A stretch of 64,000 bases of DNA from SH-MAG3 sp036374995 (GTDB lineage Bacteria; Gemmatimonadota; Gemmatimonadetes; Longimicrobiales; RSA9). This document shows positions 42,896-51,913 of this stretch, in pieces; position 1 is the first letter of the stretch; every line of letters starts with the position of its first letter. The stretch lies in the NCBI GenBank assembly GCA_036374995.1, contig DASUSS010000002.1, positions 18,294-82,293 of the forward strand. The letters run 5' to 3'. A program made the translations under genes and the position numbers. The notes below the pieces were generated by a model. It was not told the origin of the DNA and ran no database searches. It worked only from the letters and a program-made list of their open reading frames with translations.

Positions 42896-43812
42896 GCCCG
42901 CACCTCCTGCCGCAGCACGCCCACCGCCAGGTCCGCCAGCCGCGCCGCACACGCACCCTCCGGATCCAGCGCCGGGTCGTAGATCGTCAGCTCCACGCCC
43001 AGCGCGCGCGGATGGCTCACGAGCGGGGCCAGCAGGTCCGACAGCTCATCGAGTTGCAGACCGCCGGCCTCCGGCGAATCGACCGCCGGCATGATCGCCG
43101 GATCGAGCACGTCCGCATCCACATGGATCCAGAACCCATCCACCTCGGGGCGGGTGAGCCGCTCGAGCGCCGTGCGCGCCACTGCCGCCGGACCGCGCTC
43201 CCGCACCACCGCCAGCGACAGATCGAGCAGCGGCTGCGCGCCCGGTCCACCATCGCCGTAATGCCCATCCTCGTGCTGGTCGCTGCGCCCGATCAGCACG
43301 ATGTCCGACGCGCCGACGAGCGGCGCGTCTCCGGTCAGCCGGGCAAGGACCGTATCGCCGCGGCCCGCCGCGAGTCCCAGGCACATGCTCGCGGCAGACC
43401 CCGTGTACGACTCCTCCGGCGTCGCATAGTCCGCATGCGCATCGACGTAGGCCACGCCGACGCGGCCGCCCGATGCCTGGCGCAGCCCCAGAACACACCC
43501 GAGCACGATGCTGCAGTCACCACCCAGCACCACCACGAACGATCCATCCGCCGCCGCCGCACACACCCGCGCCGCCAGCGCACGCGAGTACGCGGCAACC
43601 TCCGCCTCGTTGCGGACACGACCCGGCGTCCGCTCGTAATCCCGATACGGGCCCGGCACGACATCGCCGAGATCCCGCGCGGACAGCCGCTCCACGAGAC
43701 CCTGACTCCGCAACGCGCCCGGCGCCAGGTCGAGCCGCCGCGCCGTACCATCCTCGTACGGCCGGATCCCTATGCTCGATGGCGCCCCTACGATCACGAT
43801 CGGACGATTCAC
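42892..43812 (-). CDS. Arginase/agmatinase-family ureohydrolase
   Basis: 306 aa from a GTG at 43812 preceded by GGGAGGGG. The manganese-binding motifs are intact: LGGDCSIVLG, VDAHADYATPEES and HVDADVLDPAIMPAVDSPE. This order and length match arginases, agmatinases and formiminoglutamase; the substrate cannot be told apart reliably, though the SPE-x-GGL stretch is arginase-like. It is the first gene of a unit with the ABM-like gene. The region upstream holds a palindrome shared with the divergent SixA gene. Confidence 0.85.
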   Translation of the reverse strand: MNRPIVIVGAPSSIGIRPYEDGTARRLDLAPGALRSQGLVERLSARDLGDVVPGPYRDYERTPGRVRNEAEVAAYSRALAARVCAAAADGSFVVVLGGDCSIVLGCVLGLRQASGGRVGVAYVDAHADYATPEESYTGSAASMCLGLAAGRGDTVLARLTGDAPLVGASDIVLIGRSDQHEDGHYGDGGPGAQPLLDLSLAVVRERGPAAVARTALERLTRPEVDGFWIHVDADVLDPAIMPAVDSPEAGGLQLDELSDLLAPLVSHPRALGVELTIYDPALDPEGACAARLADLAVGVLRQEVRA

Positions 43813-43839
43813 ATCCCCTCCCGGGCTGCCCCGTTCCTA

Positions 43840-43867
43840 TAACCAGTAAAGTACTGTACGGTGGTTA
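43840..43867. promoter_or_regulatory. AT-rich imperfect palindrome between divergent genes
   Basis: TAACCA (43840-43845) and TGGTTA (43862-43867) are inverted, with GTAAAGTACTGTAC between them; GTAC-type inner symmetry adds to it. It lies 28 bp upstream of the arginase-like start and is markedly AT-rich for this DNA. Possible operator or promoter core. Confidence 0.35.
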
Positions 43868-44010
43868 CAACGCCGGTGTCAAGGACGCCGCGGCCGCGGG
43901 GATCATCAGGCAGGCGGCGGTCTCGGGCAGCCGCGGTCGCGGATACGGGCGCAATCCTCGCGTCGCAATGCAGGGTCCGCAGGGGCGGTGTATCGACGGG
44001 AGGTGACGCC

Positions 44011-44529
44011 ATGCAGCTGCTGGTGATCCGGCACGGACGTGCGGAGAGCGTGAAGGAGTTTGCGAAGACGGGGCTGGACGATGACGCGCGTCCGCTGACG
44101 GATGACGGCCGGGAGCGCATGCGCCAGGGAGCGGCGGGTCTGCGCCGGCTGGTGGACGAAATCGACGTGCTGGCGACGAGTCCGCTGGTGCGGGCGCGTG
44201 AGACGGCGGAGATCATCGGGACGGCGTACGACGGGCTCCAGGTGCTGGACGTGGATGCGCTGCGGCCGCAGGCGGCGCCAGCGGACTTCGCGGAGTGGCT
44301 GCGCGATGCGGGGTCGAAGGAGACGATCGCGATCGTCGGTCACGAGACGCAGTTGCAGGAGCTGGTCGGCTGGCTGCTGGTGGGCCGGAAGGACCCGATC
44401 GTCGAGATCAAGAAGGGTGGAGCGGTGATGCTGGAGGTGCCGATGCGCGGGGGTCATCGGGTGCGGGCGGGCAGTGCGACACTGCTCTGGTCGCTGGCGC
44501 CGCGTCAGCTGCGACTGCTGGGGGGCTGA
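44011..44529 (+). CDS. SixA-type phosphohistidine phosphatase
   Basis: 172 aa from the ATG at 44011 (GGGAGG upstream). The histidine-phosphatase motif LLVIRHGRAE opens the protein, TSPLVRARETAEI supplies the second Arg, and IAIVGHETQLQ the second His. The length and the lack of extra domains fit SixA, which removes phosphate from His-phosphorylated carrier proteins. Its 3' end overlaps the end of the convergent pyruvate kinase gene by 25 bp. Confidence 0.85.
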   Translation: MQLLVIRHGRAESVKEFAKTGLDDDARPLTDDGRERMRQGAAGLRRLVDEIDVLATSPLVRARETAEIIGTAYDGLQVLDVDALRPQAAPADFAEWLRDAGSKETIAIVGHETQLQELVGWLLVGRKDPIVEIKKGGAVMLEVPMRGGHRVRAGSATLLWSLAPRQLRLLGG

Positions 44530-46043
44530 GCCTCCGGCCAGAGCCTGGCGCTCACGTGCAGCGCGCGATAGAGGGATCGCTTCTTCGACTGGTGTTCCTT
44601 CATGCGTGCGAGGATGCCATCGAGTGCGCGGATGGCGTCCACGATGAACGGTCCCTTGTTGAGCATGACGGCTTCGGCGCGTGCGCTCATGGCAGCGTCG
44701 GTCACTTCGGCGCGTGACAGAGTGCCGTGCGTCGCGAGCTCATCCATGACCTGAGTCGCCCAGATGGTCGGTACATGCGCGGCTTCGGCGATCCACAGGA
44801 TCTCCTCCTGCATTTCGGCCATCCGCTCGAAGCCGGCTTCGACGGCGAGATCGCCGCGCGCGATCATGACGCCGCAGGTTCGGCGCTGCATGGCGGTGAG
44901 CAGCAGGCGCGGGAGGTTGGAGAAGCCCAGGCGCGTCTCGATCTTGAGCACGACGTCGACGTGGTGTGCGCCGTGGCGGTCGAGCGCGTCGTGGAGAGCG
45001 AGCACGTCCTGCTGCTCCTGCACGTAGGACAGCTCGATCGCATCCGTCCAGTCGACGACGCTGCCGAGATCGAGCAGGTCCTTTGCCGTGACGGCCGGCA
45101 GGATCAGCATGGTTTCGGGGACGTTGATCCCGCGGTCCGGCCTGAGCTTGCTGCCTCCCGTCCGCGCGTGAGTGACGCGGATGAGGAGCCCGCCGTCCGT
45201 GTGGTGCTCGATGATGCCGCCGATGGCGCCGTCGTCGAACCAGATCGGCTGGCCGGGCTGCGCGGCGTCGAAGAGCGCGGGCGCGGAGCACGCGATCCGT
45301 GGCAGCGAGCCCTCGCGGGCGGGCGGCTTCTCACTGCCGCACACCAGCTCGAATCGATCATCGACCGTGACGATCAGGCGTTTGGCACCGCCTGCGACGG
45401 GACCGGTTCGCAGCTTCCGGCCGCCGAGGTCGGCGAGGATCCGGCAGTCGCGTCCGAGCGTGCGCTCGGCCGCGCGCACGTTGTCGGCCATGGCTGCCCA
45501 GGCGGTGGCGTCATCGCGCGCGCAGTTGATGCGCGCGCAGTCCATGCCGGCGGCGATCAGGTCGTGGGCGAAGCGGGGCTCATCGGCCGCCTCGCGCGGC
45601 AGCGTGACCATGATGCGGACCGCGCGGTGCGACCTGCGCACGCCGAGCAGCCGCCGCGCGTTCCGGGCGAGGATCCGCTCGCCCTGACGGAATCCGACGG
45701 GAGGCGGCTCGACGTCCGCCGGTGCTGCGCCGCGCGCGAGTGCGAGCAGCGCGCGTACGCGGTCGACGGTGACGAGGACGTGCGATTCCGACCTGCCGAG
45801 GGAGGAGAGCCCGACGCGGGCGAGCCGAAGCTGGAGCGCGCGCACGTCGTGGCGTCGCAGGGCGAGGTAATGCACGAGGTTGCGCGCACTCGCACGATTG
45901 TCCGGGTGTACGCCGCCGAGCTCCTCCTCGAATTCCGCCTCGCCTACGAGGAGGTCCTGCCTCAGCTCCTGGAGCTCGAGCGCGAGCCGGTCCAGTGCCC
46001 GCGGTGCCAGTGCGGGATCGCCCGCTTCACTGTACTCCGGCAT
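44505..46043 (-). CDS. Pyruvate kinase-like protein with N-terminal extension
   Basis: 512 aa. The barrel is clear from about residue 140: RIMVTLPREAADE, AGMDCARINCARDD, MIARGDLAVEAG and ATQVMDELATHGTLSRAEVTDAA. The first 135 residues are not in ordinary pyruvate kinases (DNRASARNLVHYLALRRHD, then a helical stretch); such an extension occurs in a group of plant- and cyanobacteria-like PykA proteins. The usual C-terminal allosteric domain is short or missing. The gene follows the PEBP gene by 34 bp on the same strand. Confidence 0.8.
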   Translation of the reverse strand: MPEYSEAGDPALAPRALDRLALELQELRQDLLVGEAEFEEELGGVHPDNRASARNLVHYLALRRHDVRALQLRLARVGLSSLGRSESHVLVTVDRVRALLALARGAAPADVEPPPVGFRQGERILARNARRLLGVRRSHRAVRIMVTLPREAADEPRFAHDLIAAGMDCARINCARDDATAWAAMADNVRAAERTLGRDCRILADLGGRKLRTGPVAGGAKRLIVTVDDRFELVCGSEKPPAREGSLPRIACSAPALFDAAQPGQPIWFDDGAIGGIIEHHTDGGLLIRVTHARTGGSKLRPDRGINVPETMLILPAVTAKDLLDLGSVVDWTDAIELSYVQEQQDVLALHDALDRHGAHHVDVVLKIETRLGFSNLPRLLLTAMQRRTCGVMIARGDLAVEAGFERMAEMQEEILWIAEAAHVPTIWATQVMDELATHGTLSRAEVTDAAMSARAEAVMLNKGPFIVDAIRALDGILARMKEHQSKKRSLYRALHVSARLWPEAQPPSSRS

Positions 46044-46077
46044 GCCGCGATGTACTGCACAGAGGGCGCCACGACGT

Positions 46078-46545
46078 CTATTTCGCCCGTCGCTCGTACG
46101 TTCCGATCAGTTCTGCGCGCTCCAGGACGTGCCCCTCCATTGCCCGCTCCAGTTCTGCCTTGGTCGTCAGCCCGTCGTCGAGCACGGTGTCCAGCGCGTA
46201 CAGCTTGAAGAAGTAGCGGTGCCGACCGATTGGCGGGCACGGTCCCATGTAGCCGGTACGCTTCCCGTCGTTCTTCCCGGTCCGAGCGCCGTCGGGAGGG
46301 CTGCCGTCGGCAGCGAGCCCGGTCTCGGCTGGCGGGATGTTGTAGAGCACCCAGTGCACGAACGTGCGCTGCGGCGCGTTCGGATCGGGCGCATCCGGAT
46401 CGTCCACGATCAGCGCCAGGCTGGTCGTGCCGGCCGGCACGCCGGTCCACTCGAGCGGAGGCGGTTCGTCTGCGCCGTCGCACGTATGCTGTTTCGGGAT
46501 CGTGCCGTTGTGCTCGAATGCCCGTGAGGTGATCTCGAGTGCCAT
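46078..46545 (-). CDS. YbhB/YbcL-type PEBP-family protein
   Basis: 155 aa from the ATG at 46545 with GGGAGG upstream. Conserved PEBP motifs are all present: GTIPKQHTCDGADEPPPLEW, LALIVDDPDAPD, FVHWVLYNIPP and GPCPPIGRHRYFFKLYALD. Bacterial members have no agreed function. It lies just upstream of the pyruvate-kinase-like gene and is probably transcribed with it. Confidence 0.9.
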   Translation of the reverse strand: MALEITSRAFEHNGTIPKQHTCDGADEPPPLEWTGVPAGTTSLALIVDDPDAPDPNAPQRTFVHWVLYNIPPAETGLAADGSPPDGARTGKNDGKRTGYMGPCPPIGRHRYFFKLYALDTVLDDGLTTKAELERAMEGHVLERAELIGTYERRAK

Positions 46546-46633
46546 GTTGCCCTCCCGTCGCCTGGAGTGCGGCTCCACCGGTGTGCACGTGCGCGGTCGT
46601 GGGTGTGCCAGACTCGTGCCCGCCGACGAGGGT

Positions 46634-47545
46634 CTACCGCCCGACGGCCGAGTCGCTCAGCACCGGCGCAGCCGGCCGGGGTGCGGCTTCGTAGCCGGCG
46701 GACACGAGACGCGGCAGATCGAACCCGAGCTGGACGCGGCCGGCAAGGTCCTGTGCGGCGCGGACGAGGCGTGCCCGGTCGAGCGGTCGGGCGCCCATCG
46801 CCGCCACCAGGATGTACTGCGCGTGCCGCGGCACACCGATGAGATGCACCTGCTCGAAGACATCGTCGTATGTGACGAGCATGGATGCGAATGCGTCGTT
46901 GCGGCTCCACAGGTTGCTCACGACGACACCGCGCGGCGACAGACTCGATCGCACGGCGTGCAGGAACTCGCGAGTGGTGAGCGTGAACGGGACCTCGTCA
47001 TCGGAGAACGCGTCCAGAACGACCAGATCGTACGTACCGGACGGAACGTTCTCGATGAACGCACGGCCATCGCCCGTGTGCACCGTCATCCGCGCGTCCG
47101 GCGTGAAACCGAAGAAGCGCTGTGCGACGTCGACGATCACTGGATCGATCTCCACGACGTCGATGCGCGCCGCAGGCAGGATCTGGCGCGTATACATCGG
47201 CATCGCGCCGCCACCCAGTCCGACGAACAGGAGGCGACCGTCCGGCGGCACGAGGGCGAGTCCGATCATGCCGACGCGCGTGTAGGCGAGCTCGAGGTCC
47301 AGCGGCCGTCCGGGATGGATCGCGCTCTGCCGCGCCCGACCCGCGCCGGTGACCAGCGTGCGCAGACCGTCGCTCCGCTCCAGCACCCGGACGCGGCCGA
47401 ATTCCGAGCTCGCATCGAATATCGTGCGCGAGCGCGAGCCGTATACCGCCCACACGGCCGCGACCAGCACGGTCGCGATGAGGAGCGGCAGCAGGGCCCC
47501 ACCGAGCGGGCGTCCGGATCGGCTCACGCCACTCCGCGCGTACAT
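46634..47545 (-). CDS. Spermidine synthase-like methyltransferase-fold protein with N-terminal membrane helix
   Basis: 303 aa. One hydrophobic segment (LGGALLPLLIATVLVAAVWAV) precedes a spermidine-synthase-type Rossmann fold: LLFVGLGGGAMP, IDVVEIDPVIVDVA, and VVLDAFSDDEVPFTLTTREF. The polyamine-synthase catalytic D-x-x-D-x-x pattern is replaced by DAFSDDE, seen in the large group of fused or membrane-bound spermidine-synthase homologues of unknown substrate. It faces the M28 peptidase gene divergently. Confidence 0.75.
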   Translation of the reverse strand: MYARSGVSRSGRPLGGALLPLLIATVLVAAVWAVYGSRSRTIFDASSEFGRVRVLERSDGLRTLVTGAGRARQSAIHPGRPLDLELAYTRVGMIGLALVPPDGRLLFVGLGGGAMPMYTRQILPAARIDVVEIDPVIVDVAQRFFGFTPDARMTVHTGDGRAFIENVPSGTYDLVVLDAFSDDEVPFTLTTREFLHAVRSSLSPRGVVVSNLWSRNDAFASMLVTYDDVFEQVHLIGVPRHAQYILVAAMGARPLDRARLVRAAQDLAGRVQLGFDLPRLVSAGYEAAPRPAAPVLSDSAVGR

Positions 47546-47659
47546 GTCCGCAGGTTCATGACCCCACTATAGCATGAAGTAACCATGGCGCGCGCGACTG
47601 GCCGATGGCGCCTGCGTTCGCTACACTCCCGGCCGCATCCACCTCAGGGAACCGGAACC

Positions 47660-49912
47660 ATGACAGGGAATACGACGATGCGTTGGCGCCTGGTGCGGCC
47701 GGTGCTGCTGGCGGCGTGTCAGCTTCTCGCCGGCGCGGACGGCGTCGCGGCGCAGTTGACTGGATTCACCGCGGCGTCGGCAGAAAGGCAGCGCGAACTG
47801 GAGTCGCGCTTCGATGCGGCGCTGCACGCGGACTCGCTGCGCGAGTGGATGCGCGTGCTCACGGCGCGGCCGTTCTACGTCGGCTCGCCCTACAATCGCG
47901 AGATGGCCGTGTGGCTGCGTGACCGATTCCGCGCGTGGGGCTTCGATGCAGAGATCGCCGAGTACCGCGTGCTGTTCCCGAGGCCGCGCCTGCGCGAGCT
48001 GACCTTGATCGAGCCGACGCAGTTTCGCGCGCGGCTCGCCGAGCCGCCCGTCCCCGGCGATCCGGGGTCCGCCGTCGAGCAGGATCGGCTGCCGACGTAC
48101 AACGCGTACTCAGCGGACGGCGATGTCACGGCGGAGCTCGTGTACGTGAACTACGGCGTCCCCGCGGACTACGAGGAGCTCGAGCGACGCGGCATCGACG
48201 TGCGCGGCCGGATCGTGCTGGCACGCTACGGCGGCTCGTGGCGCGGGATCAAGCCGAAGGTGGCGGCAGAGAAGGGGGCCATAGGTGCGATCATCTACTC
48301 CGACCCTCGCGATGACGGCTATTTCCAGGGTGACACGTACCCGGAGGGCCCGTATCGCCCCGACCAGGGCGTGCAGCGCGGCTCGGTGATGGACCTGCCC
48401 CAGCGGCCCGGCGATCCGCTCACGCCGGGCTACGGCGCGACGGCGGACGCGCCGCGCGTCTCGCTCGCGGAGGCCGGCACGATCATGCCGATCCCCGTGC
48501 TGCCGATCTCGTACGCCGATGCGCTGCCGCTGCTCGAGGCGCTCGGCGGGACCATGGCACCGCCCGCATGGCGCGGCGCGCTGCCGCTGCCGTACCGGCT
48601 CGGACCCGGCCCCGCGCGCGTGCACCTCCGCGTCGAGTTCGACTGGGATCTCGCACCCGCCTACAACGTCATTGCGCGCATGACGGGAGCAGAGCTGCCG
48701 GACGAGTGGGTGCTGCGCGGCAACCATCGCGATGGCTGGGCCATGGGTGCGATCGATCCGATCAGCGGGCTCATCGCGCTGATGGCCGAGGCGCACGCCG
48801 TCGGCCGGCTCGCCGCAGAGGGTTGGCGGCCGCGCCGCACGCTCGTGTTCGCCGGCTGGGATGCGGAAGAGCCCGCCCTGCTCGGCTCCGTCGAGTGGGC
48901 CGAGCACCACGCGGACGAGCTGCGCCGAAGAGCGATCGCCTACATCAACACGGACAGCAACGTCCGGGGCGTGCTGAATGCCGGCGGGTCGCACACGCTC
49001 GAGCGCATGGTCAACGAGATCGCACGCGATGTGGAGGATCCGCGCGGCGAGAACGTGCTTCAGCGGATGCGCGCGACCGGTGCCGTCGGCGGCGACACCG
49101 CGCTCCTCTCCGGCGCCGATGTCCGCCTCGCCGCCCTCGGCTCCGGGTCCGACTGGGCGGCGTTCCAGCAGCACCTCGGCATCCCTTCGCTCATGCTCAA
49201 TTTCGGCGGCGAGGCCGGCGGCGGCTCCTATCACTCGCAGTACGACACGTTCGACTTCTACACGCGCTTCGTCGATGCGGACTTCGAGTGGGGTGTCGCG
49301 CTCGCGCGCATCGCGGGTCGCGCGCTGCTGCGCACCGCACAGGCCGACGTGCCGCCGCTCCGCTTCGACGGCTTCGCTCACGCCGTCGGGACGTACATCG
49401 ATGAGATCGTCACGCTGGCGGATCGGATGCGAGCGGATACCGAGCGGCACAACCGACTGGTCGCGGAAGACGCGTATGCGCTCGCCGCCAACCGTGAGCT
49501 GCCGTACGTACCGCCCTCACGTCGGGACGCCGTTCCCCCGTTCGACTTCGCGCCGCTGCGCAGCGCGCACGAGCGACTGGCCGCCGCCGCAGCCGCGTAT
49601 GATGCGGCCCTGGACACGAGACTCGCGCGCAGCTCGCTCGATGCGCGAGCGTCGACGGAGCTGACCCGCGTGCTGCGCGACGCCGAGCGGACCCTGCTGC
49701 GCGAGGAGGGACTGCCGCGCCGCCCGTGGTACCGACATCAGATCTACGCGCCCGGGTTCTATACCGGGTACGGCGTCAAGACGCTGCCCGCGCTGCGTGA
49801 GGGCATCGAGGAGCGCGACTGGGCGGAGGCGCGGGCCGGCATCGAGACGATTGCGGCTGCGCTGGCGAGGATGGCGGAGACGATCGAGCGGGCGACGGCG
49901 CTGGTGCGGTAG
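47660..49912 (+). CDS. Secreted M28B peptidase (glutamate carboxypeptidase II-like)
   Basis: 750 aa from the ATG at 47660 (AGGGAACCGG upstream; 47678 is an alternative). A signal peptide ends near GVAAQ. A PA domain lies at about 125-310 (VYVNYGVPADYEELERRGID). The peptidase domain has the zinc ligands His (GNHRDGW) and Asp (GAIDP), Glu-Glu (WDAEEPALLG), Asp (NTDSNVRG) and His (GGGSYHSQYD). The C-terminal helical part matches the TFR-dimer domain. It should cleave acidic peptides in the periplasm. The stop lies 3 bp before a repeat arm. Confidence 0.9.
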   Translation: MTGNTTMRWRLVRPVLLAACQLLAGADGVAAQLTGFTAASAERQRELESRFDAALHADSLREWMRVLTARPFYVGSPYNREMAVWLRDRFRAWGFDAEIAEYRVLFPRPRLRELTLIEPTQFRARLAEPPVPGDPGSAVEQDRLPTYNAYSADGDVTAELVYVNYGVPADYEELERRGIDVRGRIVLARYGGSWRGIKPKVAAEKGAIGAIIYSDPRDDGYFQGDTYPEGPYRPDQGVQRGSVMDLPQRPGDPLTPGYGATADAPRVSLAEAGTIMPIPVLPISYADALPLLEALGGTMAPPAWRGALPLPYRLGPGPARVHLRVEFDWDLAPAYNVIARMTGAELPDEWVLRGNHRDGWAMGAIDPISGLIALMAEAHAVGRLAAEGWRPRRTLVFAGWDAEEPALLGSVEWAEHHADELRRRAIAYINTDSNVRGVLNAGGSHTLERMVNEIARDVEDPRGENVLQRMRATGAVGGDTALLSGADVRLAALGSGSDWAAFQQHLGIPSLMLNFGGEAGGGSYHSQYDTFDFYTRFVDADFEWGVALARIAGRALLRTAQADVPPLRFDGFAHAVGTYIDEIVTLADRMRADTERHNRLVAEDAYALAANRELPYVPPSRRDAVPPFDFAPLRSAHERLAAAAAAYDAALDTRLARSSLDARASTELTRVLRDAERTLLREEGLPRRPWYRHQIYAPGFYTGYGVKTLPALREGIEERDWAEARAGIETIAAALARMAETIERATALVR

Positions 49913-49914
49913 CC

Positions 49915-50068
49915 GGTTCCGCGGACCTGGCATCATGGCCGGTTCCGCGGACCTGGCACCAGATTTCTGTGTTGGCCGGATCCGCCATGAGAACGCCCCG
50001 CTGCGAGCCGGCAGCGGGGCGTTTCCATGTCGTTTTGGGCAATAACAGAAATCTGGTGCCAGGTCCGC
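49915..50068. repeat. Paired inverted-repeat element, copy 5, with a partial tandem arm
   Basis: The main arms are 49947-49970, starting GCGGACCTGGCACCAGATTT, and 50045-50068: 24 bp perfect and ending one base before the LVIVD stop codon. Left of it GGTTCCGCGGACCTGGCA occurs a first time (49915-49932) followed by TCAT, so the arm end has been duplicated. The centre carries the terminator listed next. Confidence 0.9.
49992..50023. terminator. Terminator hairpin inside repeat copy 5
   Basis: AACGCCCCGCTGC and GCAGCGGGGCGTT make a 13-bp perfect stem with the 6-nt loop GAGCCG, followed by TTCC and preceded by A residues. It lies exactly between the convergent stops at 49912 and 50069 and would end both transcripts. 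Confidence 0.8.
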
Positions 50069-51862
50069 CTAGTTGGCCGCCAGCTCACCCACGGCCGAAG
50101 CCAGCTTTCGCACCTTCGCGGCATCCCGTGCCCGCGCGGCCTCGGCATTGAGGCGCGTGGCGAGTTGCGTCAGCGCGGCGCGGCGATCCTGCCCGGACAT
50201 CCGCTCCGCACGGACCAGGTCGCTGCGCGCGGCCTCGATGCGGTCGGCCGCGAGCCCATTGCCGCGCGCGAGCTGGTCGAGATACGCGCGTGCCAGCGCG
50301 AAGCTCGGCGGCCACACCAGTTTCCGCTGCTCCTGCGCGTTCAGGAAATCGAATCGCACGGTCTTCGCCGCATCGATCTCGTTCTGCGTGATGAAGGCGC
50401 TCGGCAGCAGCTCGATGATGTCGAGACCGCGTGCGATCTCGGAGCTGTAGATGTAGCCGTTGTACCAGTACGCGGACCACGATCCGGCGCTCGTGAGCCG
50501 TGCCGCGTCGAGCGGACCGCGGTCGAAGAACGCGATCTCCTTCGGGTTGGCGACATCCGTCCAGTCGAAGACGGAGATCCCGCCCTGATACCAGCCCTGC
50601 ACCATCACCTCGCGATCGGGAATCGGGATCAGCGAGCCGTTGTGCGCGACGCAGTTCTCCTGCTCCGTCTGCGCGGCGGGCATCTTGTAGTAGCTGTGGA
50701 AGCGCATGCGGCGGTTCTCGATCGTGAACAGCGCATTCGCGCCCCACTCGTAGCGATCCGTCACCCGGCAGCGTGCAGCGCGGCCGCCACCCCACTCATC
50801 GGTGAAGAGGATTTTGTCACCGTCGTTGCTGAACGTAGCGGAATGCCAGAACGACATGTTCGTGTCGGCGGCGGCATCGATGCGACGCGGATTCGCGACA
50901 TCGCTGATGTCGAGCAGCAGGCCGTACCCACCGCAGGCGCCGCCGGCCAGCCCGACTTCCGGGTAGACCGTGATGTCGTGACACTGCGTCGGCCCGGTGC
51001 GCGCGCGCTGCGGCCGATTGCTGTTCACCGGTCGGCCTGCCGGGGCGGGCTCCGTCCGCCGCGGCGCTGCGGCGAGTCCCTCGAAGATACGCGGCGACGT
51101 CACGATCGCGGCCTGCTGCGGCGCTGCCAGCGGCACGCGAATGACCTCGATGCGGAACAGCGCCGAGTTCGGATCCTCGCTCGGCGCGAGGGCCGAGCAG
51201 CCCGGCAGCTCGCTCGGCGAGCGCACACCCGCGGATCCGGAAACGTAGATATAGACATGGTTGCGATCGCGTGGATCGGTCACGACGGTGTGCGTGTGGG
51301 AGCCGCGGCAGGTCTGCACGTTCGCGACGTACTTCGGGTTCGCGATGTCGGTCGCGTCGAAGACGCGGATGCCGCGCAGCCGATCCGCGCTCACCGTGTC
51401 CTGCACACCCTGCGTGCCGCAGTCGACCCGGCCCGTCAGGCCCTCGCCCGACACGAACAACAGGTTCTGGTAGACGGAGACATCGCTCTGCGACGCGGGG
51501 CACAGGAACGCGGTCTTCAGCGTGGGCCGCGCCGGGCTCGACACATCCCACACCTGATAGCCGTTGTAATTGCCCTGGATCACGAAGTCGCCCCTGAACG
51601 CGAGGTCTGAGTTCGTCACGCCGACGAACCCCTCGGCGGGCGGGGTGTTCGACACCAGCCTCAGATTCCACGCGGCCTGCCCGGCATCGAGCTGCCCGGC
51701 AGCGAGCCCGATGCGCGGGTCGGGGTCCGGTGGTGTGGTGGACATGTCGATCGTCCCGGCCGGCGCTGATCCCGTCGTTGCGCACGCGCCGACCAGCAGC
51801 ACGCCGAGCAACAGCGGAGCGGCCGTCCAGCGGATGGACCGGTAGCGGAGCGGTAGTCTCAT
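50069..51862 (-). CDS. LVIVD-repeat beta-propeller lipoprotein, copy 2
   Basis: 597 aa with the lipobox VGAC. It is strongly similar along its length to the LVIVD lipoprotein at 38.8-40.8 kb: FVGVTNSDLAF, GNYNGYQVWDV, CPASQSDVSVYQNLLFVSGE, NVQTCRGSHTH, QCHDITVYPEVGLAGGACGG, RSLDIIELLPSAFITQNEID-like end. It lacks that protein's charged insertion and has a short Pro/Arg-rich linker instead. It follows a DUF305 gene by 51 bp, so the two-gene module is duplicated as a unit. Its stop codon abuts repeat copy 5. Confidence 0.8.
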   Translation of the reverse strand: MRLPLRYRSIRWTAAPLLLGVLLVGACATTGSAPAGTIDMSTTPPDPDPRIGLAAGQLDAGQAAWNLRLVSNTPPAEGFVGVTNSDLAFRGDFVIQGNYNGYQVWDVSSPARPTLKTAFLCPASQSDVSVYQNLLFVSGEGLTGRVDCGTQGVQDTVSADRLRGIRVFDATDIANPKYVANVQTCRGSHTHTVVTDPRDRNHVYIYVSGSAGVRSPSELPGCSALAPSEDPNSALFRIEVIRVPLAAPQQAAIVTSPRIFEGLAAAPRRTEPAPAGRPVNSNRPQRARTGPTQCHDITVYPEVGLAGGACGGYGLLLDISDVANPRRIDAAADTNMSFWHSATFSNDGDKILFTDEWGGGRAARCRVTDRYEWGANALFTIENRRMRFHSYYKMPAAQTEQENCVAHNGSLIPIPDREVMVQGWYQGGISVFDWTDVANPKEIAFFDRGPLDAARLTSAGSWSAYWYNGYIYSSEIARGLDIIELLPSAFITQNEIDAAKTVRFDFLNAQEQRKLVWPPSFALARAYLDQLARGNGLAADRIEAARSDLVRAERMSGQDRRAALTQLATRLNAEAARARDAAKVRKLASAVGELAAN

Positions 51863-51913
51863 GATGAACCCCGGTGGAAGTGGCGGAGACGGCGCGAACG
51901 AATGGCTAGCGAG

